In this document: positions 6,371-8,610 of the stretch, in pieces
Layout of the letters: each line of letters begins with the position of its first letter
Numbering within the stretch: position 1 is the first letter of the stretch
Source: Clostridiales bacterium UBA4821
Lineage (GTDB): Bacteria; Bacillota; Clostridia; Acetivibrionales; UBA4821
Assembly: GCA_002402315.1 (NCBI GenBank)
Contig: DHFP01000131.1
Span: 1-8,610, forward strand
Direction: 5' to 3'
DNA: 8,610 bases
Notes under the pieces: model-generated
Databases searched by the model: none
Told to the model about the DNA's origin: nothing
What the model saw: only the letters and a program-made list of their open reading frames with translations
Position numbers and translations under genes: made by a program

Positions 6371-6643
6371 TCATTCATTATGACCGCAAACCGTCTGGAA
6401 GGAATCAAAGCTGCTGCCGGAAGTATTTTTGTAATAAGTATAATACAGGGTCATGGTGCCTCTTATATCTTTATCCGGAAACCAGTTGTTATGAATGCTC
6501 AAAAAAAGGTCTGCATTAAGAGCATTATTATGCAGTTGATTTTCCCTGAGGTGTCTGGATTTAGTACCGGGAGAGAATGGATAGAATATTAAAACGATAG
6601 TAAGAAGTAAATTTGATAAAAATAAAAATTTTAGAAATTTCAA
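6371..6643 (-). CDS. Unrecognised small membrane-anchored or secreted protein (TTG start)
   Basis: I do not recognise this 90-residue protein. The predicted start is TTG at 6643, because GGGAGG (6651-6656) lies 7 nt upstream on the minus strand. From there the protein opens with KFLKFLFLSNLLLTIVLIFY, two lysines followed by a hydrophobic stretch to about residue 22, a signal peptide or membrane anchor. The rest is polar and rich in Asn, His, Tyr and Ser, with an aromatic segment NNWFPDKDIRGTMTLYYTYY. There is one cysteine near the C-terminus. The open frame extends upstream to an ATG at 6721, but that would add 26 residues without a ribosome binding site. It lies 186 nt upstream of the coat operon in the same direction and could share its transcript. 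An overlapping plus-strand frame at 6335-6592 has no such signals. Confidence 0.55.
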   Translation of the reverse strand: MKFLKFLFLSNLLLTIVLIFYPFSPGTKSRHLRENQLHNNALNADLFLSIHNNWFPDKDIRGTMTLYYTYYKNTSGSSFDSFQTVCGHNE

Positions 6644-6650
6644 GTTGATA

Positions 6651-6656
6651 CCTCCC
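6651..6656 (-). promoter_or_regulatory. Ribosome binding site supporting a TTG start
   Basis: GGGAGG on the minus strand lies 7 nt before TTG at 6643-6641. It is the only strong site in this stretch and directly precedes the basic-hydrophobic N-terminus of the 90-residue protein. Confidence 0.6.
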
Positions 6657-6803
6657 GACTTTAAACCATAAATCAAGTATGGTACTTTAAAGTATAATTT
6701 ATTAATGAGAAATTCTTGCAATGGATATTGTTAATCTCATGTGTTGCAAAATTAATAAATATATGAAAACATATAATTAGGGGACACGGGAGTTTATAAA
6801 TTA

Positions 6804-6962
6804 GAGCTTATCCGTGAATAAGGGTGCTGCTAAGTGGCTAGATGATTTTTCAAAATACAAGGAGGAGGAAAGCGTAATAATTGTTTTATTGCAACTGACG
6901 ACAACGAAGTATTTTGAAAAATCAGCAGTCAATGAGTAGTACAATTATTTGCGGATAAGCTC
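6804..6962 (+). mobile_element. MITE-like element, copy 2 (159 bp), upstream of alr
   Basis: This is the same length as copy 1 at 1784-1942 and in the opposite orientation, with 150 of 159 positions identical. The terminal inverted repeats are 6804-6821 and 6945-6962 (16 of 18 matching). The flanks are TTA on the left and CTA on the right, so any target duplication is imperfect here or is only TA. The right end lies 2 nt from the AAAAGGAG ribosome binding site of alr, so the element must form much of the alr 5' leader unless transcription starts inside it. It has no transposase gene. Confidence 0.85.
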
Positions 6963-6964
6963 CT

Positions 6965-6972
6965 AAAAGGAG
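6965..6972 (+). promoter_or_regulatory. Ribosome binding site of alr, oddly spaced
   Basis: AAAAGGAG is 12 nt from the alr ATG at 6985, longer than usual. It is only 5 nt from an ATG at 6978, which is out of frame with alr and opens a 23-codon frame ending at 7049. It begins 2 nt after the end of MITE copy 2. Confidence 0.55.
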
Positions 6973-6984
6973 CTGACATGAAAG

Positions 6985-8103
6985 ATGAACATGGATCTTG
7001 GTATCCGGCCTACCAGAATGTATGTAGATTTAAATGCGATTGCACATAATATAAAAGAAATTAAGGAAAGACTAAACCCGGAAACTCAACTAATGGCTGT
7101 AATAAAAGCTTCAGGGTATGGCAGCGGAGCAGACAATATAGTAAATACATTGATTGACAATGGAGTAGAACGTCTGGGAGTTGCAATTGCAGAAGAAGGT
7201 ATTCAGCTGAGAGAGCAGGGTGTAAGCATCCCTATCCTTATATTAATCCAGCCATTTAAAACGCAGTTAAAAAAATTTTTAGAGTATGATCTGATACCCA
7301 CCATTACAGACTATGAGCTGGCAAAGGAATTAAATGATATTTGTCAGGCGGTAAACAAAGCTGTCAAAATCCATATAGAAGTTGATACCGGTATGGGCAG
7401 AATGGGCATTCCGCACGAAAAAGCGGCAGAGCTTATTGCAGACATTGGCGCTTTGAAAAATATTCAGGTAGAGGGGATATACACTCATTTTGCCTGCTCG
7501 GATTGTAATGCAGGGTACACGAGGTCTCAGATTCAAAGGTTTGAAGCTGTTTTAAGCGGTTTAAAAGAGAGAGGAATTGGAATACCACTTAAGCATGCTT
7601 GTAATAGTGCAGCAATAATTAACTTCCCGGAGGCTCACTATGATATAGTAAGGCAGGGGCTTATGCTGTATGGGTATTACCCTGACCAGAGACTGAGAGA
7701 TAAATTGGAATTAAAACCAAGCCTGACCTTAAAGTCAAAAGTCGCATATATTAAGGAGGTTCCGCTTGGGACACCGGTAAGCTACAATTGCACATTTACT
7801 ACCGAACGGGTTTCGAAAATTGCTACAATACCCATTGGATATGCAGACGGGTACAGGAGGGAACTTTCAAACAAAGGTTCGGTTGTTATTAATGGGTGTA
7901 GGGCTCCAATAGTGGGAATAGTCTGTATGGACATGTTTATGGCGGATGTAACCCATATACCAGATGTAAAAGCCGGAGATGAAGTAATATTATTTGACAA
8001 CAGTAATATCACTGTTGATGAGATTGCACAATTATGCAGGACTATAAATTATGAGATAATATCCACGGTCGGCAGCAGGGTGCCGAGGGTGTATTTAAAG
8101 TAA
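6985..8103 (+). CDS. alr: Alanine racemase (PLP-dependent)
   Basis: This 372-residue cytoplasmic enzyme interconverts L- and D-alanine with pyridoxal phosphate, supplying D-alanine for peptidoglycan. The N-terminal TIM barrel begins RPTRMYVDLNAIAHNIKEI, with the PLP lysine Lys41 in AVIKASGYGSG; the family more often has KADAYGHG at this site. Further family motifs are DTGMGRMG (134-141), THFACSD, HACNSAA (204-210), the second catalytic Tyr267 in VSYNCTF, IGYADGYRR (284-292), and GIVCMDMFMADVT in the C-terminal beta domain. It ends in the usual GSRVPRVY. Length is typical, with no break. The start is ATG 6985 or possibly 6991, because the alignable domain begins near residue 8; the ribosome binding site is poorly spaced for both. 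MITE copy 2 lies immediately upstream. It could serve sporulation-linked or general wall synthesis; sequence alone does not say. Confidence 0.95.
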   Translation: MNMDLGIRPTRMYVDLNAIAHNIKEIKERLNPETQLMAVIKASGYGSGADNIVNTLIDNGVERLGVAIAEEGIQLREQGVSIPILILIQPFKTQLKKFLEYDLIPTITDYELAKELNDICQAVNKAVKIHIEVDTGMGRMGIPHEKAAELIADIGALKNIQVEGIYTHFACSDCNAGYTRSQIQRFEAVLSGLKERGIGIPLKHACNSAAIINFPEAHYDIVRQGLMLYGYYPDQRLRDKLELKPSLTLKSKVAYIKEVPLGTPVSYNCTFTTERVSKIATIPIGYADGYRRELSNKGSVVINGCRAPIVGIVCMDMFMADVTHIPDVKAGDEVILFDNSNITVDEIAQLCRTINYEIISTVGSRVPRVYLK

Positions 8104-8106
8104 GAG

Positions 8107-8124
8107 GTTATATATAGATATAAC
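8107..8124 (+). terminator. Possible weak AT-rich terminator after alr
   Basis: GTTATAT (8107-8113) and ATATAAC (8118-8124) form a 7-bp stem with a 4-nt loop, 3 nt after the alr stop codon. The stem has only one G-C pair and the following sequence is only moderately T-rich, so the call is weak. Confidence 0.3.
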
Positions 8125-8127
8125 AGT

Positions 8128-8523
8128 TTAAAATTTCAATTTATGAGATCCGTTGCGCTCAACTGTAGCTGGTTGACCCTTTGGACCCCAGAAATACTGA
8201 TTATTGGATTCAAGCCTTTTTCCTGTTTCATCCATAGCCCAAAGGGAAATATCTTCAGTAGGCTCAATTATATCCAAGAGCTCGGACATTTTTTTTAAAA
8301 CTTTCTTGAAGTTCTGGATCTCCCAAAGTTGGTTTGTATACACCTCTTTTGTATGTGAAATTAAGTTTATTAAGCAAAAGCCTAACCCAAGATTCAGAAT
8401 ACTTCAACCCATACGTTTCTTCAATACACGAGTGTAGTTACTTGCTGATCTGCCCTTAATTTGGTTTAAGTCATCTATTGTAAGCTCGTAAAGCGATTTA
8501 ACCCCTATACATTTTCTACCCAT
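8128..8523 (-). pseudogene. Decayed IS630-type transposase fragment
   Basis: Read on the minus strand, AAGGGGG precedes an ATG at 8523 and a segment LTIDDLNQIKGRSASNYTRV typical of the N-terminus of IS630-family transposases. This frame soon stops. In another frame the match resumes with IEETYGLKYSESWVRLLL and NFTYKRGVYKPTLGDPE, so the helix-turn-helix middle has been deleted near 8422-8432. A second frame change occurs at an A8 run (8289-8296). The third frame carries LDIIEPTEDISLW, then the first catalytic Asp in AMDETGKRLESNN, then WGPKGQPATVERNGSHK, and stops at 8128. The rest of the DDE domain, including the second Asp and the Glu, is absent. The product cannot be active. The family call rests on remembered motif similarity. 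Confidence 0.8.
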
Positions 8524-8610
8524 TTTTTCATTCCCCCTTAGCCTCTATTTTAAAGGCTTACTAGGAATATGAATACAGGATAATTCTTGCTTTACCTTAC
8601 GATATCTATA

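Noticed and set aside
6335..6592. Plus-strand open frame of 85 codons
   Set aside because: It overlaps the minus-strand TTG gene, has no ribosome binding site and no recognisable features.
8204..8437. Plus-strand open frame of 77 codons
   Set aside because: It is antisense to the IS630-type remnant, whose conserved motifs are clear on the minus strand.
1..8610. CRISPR array, phage attachment site or defence system
   Set aside because: No regularly spaced direct repeats, no cas-like or integrase-like frames, and no duplication of a tRNA end were seen in the window.

Overview
The window looks like chromosomal DNA from a low-GC, spore-forming Firmicute, most likely class Clostridia. The evidence is AT-rich sequence and codon use, strong AGGAGG-type ribosome binding sites, sigma-A-like promoters and a pair of CotF-type spore coat genes. 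No species can be named from sequence alone. I see no phage genes, plasmid functions or CRISPR array. The mobile DNA is a pair of short non-autonomous elements and one decayed transposase.

Layout. Positions 1-123 hold two tRNA genes on the minus strand (a partial tRNA-Glu and a complete tRNA-Lys), served by a well-formed promoter at 164-192. Diverging from them, a second promoter (266-294) leads into three consecutive plus-strand genes for paralogous membrane sensor histidine kinases (348-1784, 1987-3429, 3528-5018). Each has about six N-terminal membrane helices, a coiled coil, and complete HisKA and HATPase_c domains. None has a receiver domain, and no response regulator gene lies in the window. 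A type 4 (iron-sulfur) uracil-DNA glycosylase gene follows at 5092-5655 and ends inside a strong hairpin that probably terminates transcription from both sides.

From 5693 to 6643 the genes are on the minus strand: a CotF-like coat protein, a small coat-type partner protein 12 nt upstream of it, and further upstream an unrecognised 90-residue membrane-anchored protein that probably starts at TTG. A plus-strand alanine racemase gene (alr, 6985-8103) follows. The right edge (8128-8523, minus strand) is a broken IS630-type transposase with an internal deletion, a frameshift in an A8 run and a missing C-terminal half.

Two copies of a 159-bp element with 18-bp terminal inverted repeats lie in opposite orientation. 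One (1784-1942) separates kinases 1 and 2; the other (6804-6962) lies directly against the ribosome binding site of alr. They differ at 9 of 159 positions and have no indels. The changes do not preserve the short reading frame inside, so this is best described as a MITE-like element.

How the parts may work together (inference). Three related kinases without regulators, next to spore coat genes in a probable clostridial genome, would fit orphan kinases feeding a shared regulator such as Spo0A. The sequence does not prove this. The udg and alr genes look like ordinary housekeeping neighbours.
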